64,000 bases of DNA from contig DASUCV010000020.1 of NCBI GenBank assembly GCA_036275915.1, positions 124,001 to 188,000 of the forward strand. The letters run 5' to 3'. The notes beneath the pieces were generated by a model. The model worked only from the letters and a program-made list of their open reading frames with translations, did no database searches and was not told the DNA's origin. The stretch comes from Candidatus Polarisedimenticolaceae bacterium. GTDB lineage: Bacteria; Acidobacteriota; Polarisedimenticolia; Polarisedimenticolales; DASRJG01. Both the position numbers and the translations under genes were made by a program. This document shows, piece after piece, positions 63,099 through 64,000 of the stretch. Numbering within the stretch: the stretch's first letter is position 1; every line of letters starts with the position of its first letter.

Positions 63099-64000
<902 letters not shown>

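Overview
The window is visibly GC-rich, densely packed chromosomal DNA from a Gram-negative bacterium. Several features suggest an Acidobacteriota-type lineage (Thermoanaerobaculia or a relative): a Hanks kinase fused to a PD40/TolB-type propeller, secreted GloVer and 'GWI' repeat proteins, PQQ-like propellers, and many lipoprotein, Sec and Tat signals. This placement comes from gene content only; no 16S rRNA is present. There is no insertion sequence, CRISPR array, integrase or rRNA. The one RNA gene is a CAT-anticodon tRNA.

Left arm (1-14.9 kb). The end of a sugar ABC transporter operon sits beside a compact candidate RiPP locus: a 51-aa Thr/Ser/Cys-rich precursor, a 13-bp hairpin, and two stand-alone SpaB_C-type (thiopeptide/lantibiotic elimination-domain) proteins encoded convergently and overlapping by 49 bp. 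The second SpaB_C gene follows a long minus-strand series of tightly spaced or overlapping genes: ECF sigma factor, TPR-CHAT lipoprotein, one-pass membrane protein, S8-like protease, Tat-exported beta-helix protein, GWI-repeat protein and a small Ser/Thr kinase. Upstream on the same strand is a large secreted di-heme cytochrome.

Middle (14.9-38 kb). A propeller-sensor histidine kinase and its NarL-type regulator are followed by secreted or envelope proteins: two large repeat proteins, an S41-like protein lacking its serine, a kinase-PD40 receptor, two tandem Cys-rich mini-proteins, DUF937, a double helix-hairpin-helix protein, a Spy-like protein, an EXORDIUM-like protein and a prolyl oligopeptidase. 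An ABC-F ATPase lies among them. A 43-bp copy of the 3' end of one repeat-protein gene recurs 5 kb away.

38-51 kb. A Tat-exported HisC-like aminotransferase and the tRNA precede an XRE regulator. Divergent from it is a terminator-bounded operon of Hsp20, a 55-aa protein, a Pro/Phe/Tyr repeat protein and a ClpB-D2-like AAA+ protein with a degenerate Walker B. Next come an ArnT-like glycosyltransferase, an AsnB-like amidotransferase, a PQQ-like propeller, M48 and BON proteins, and DUF423.

Right arm (51-64 kb). This is core housekeeping: the rpsU-dnaG-rpoD operon, larB, PilZ, HU, an acyl-CoA carboxylase operon (carboxyltransferase, biotin carboxylase, biotin carrier), transaldolase, gyrA and the 3' part of gyrB, many joined by 1-4 bp overlaps.

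The strongest candidates for something undescribed are the RiPP locus with split SpaB_C proteins, the sigma/TPR-CHAT/S8 operon, and the Hsp20/Pro-repeat/AAA+ operon. All functional links are inferred from sequence and gene order.
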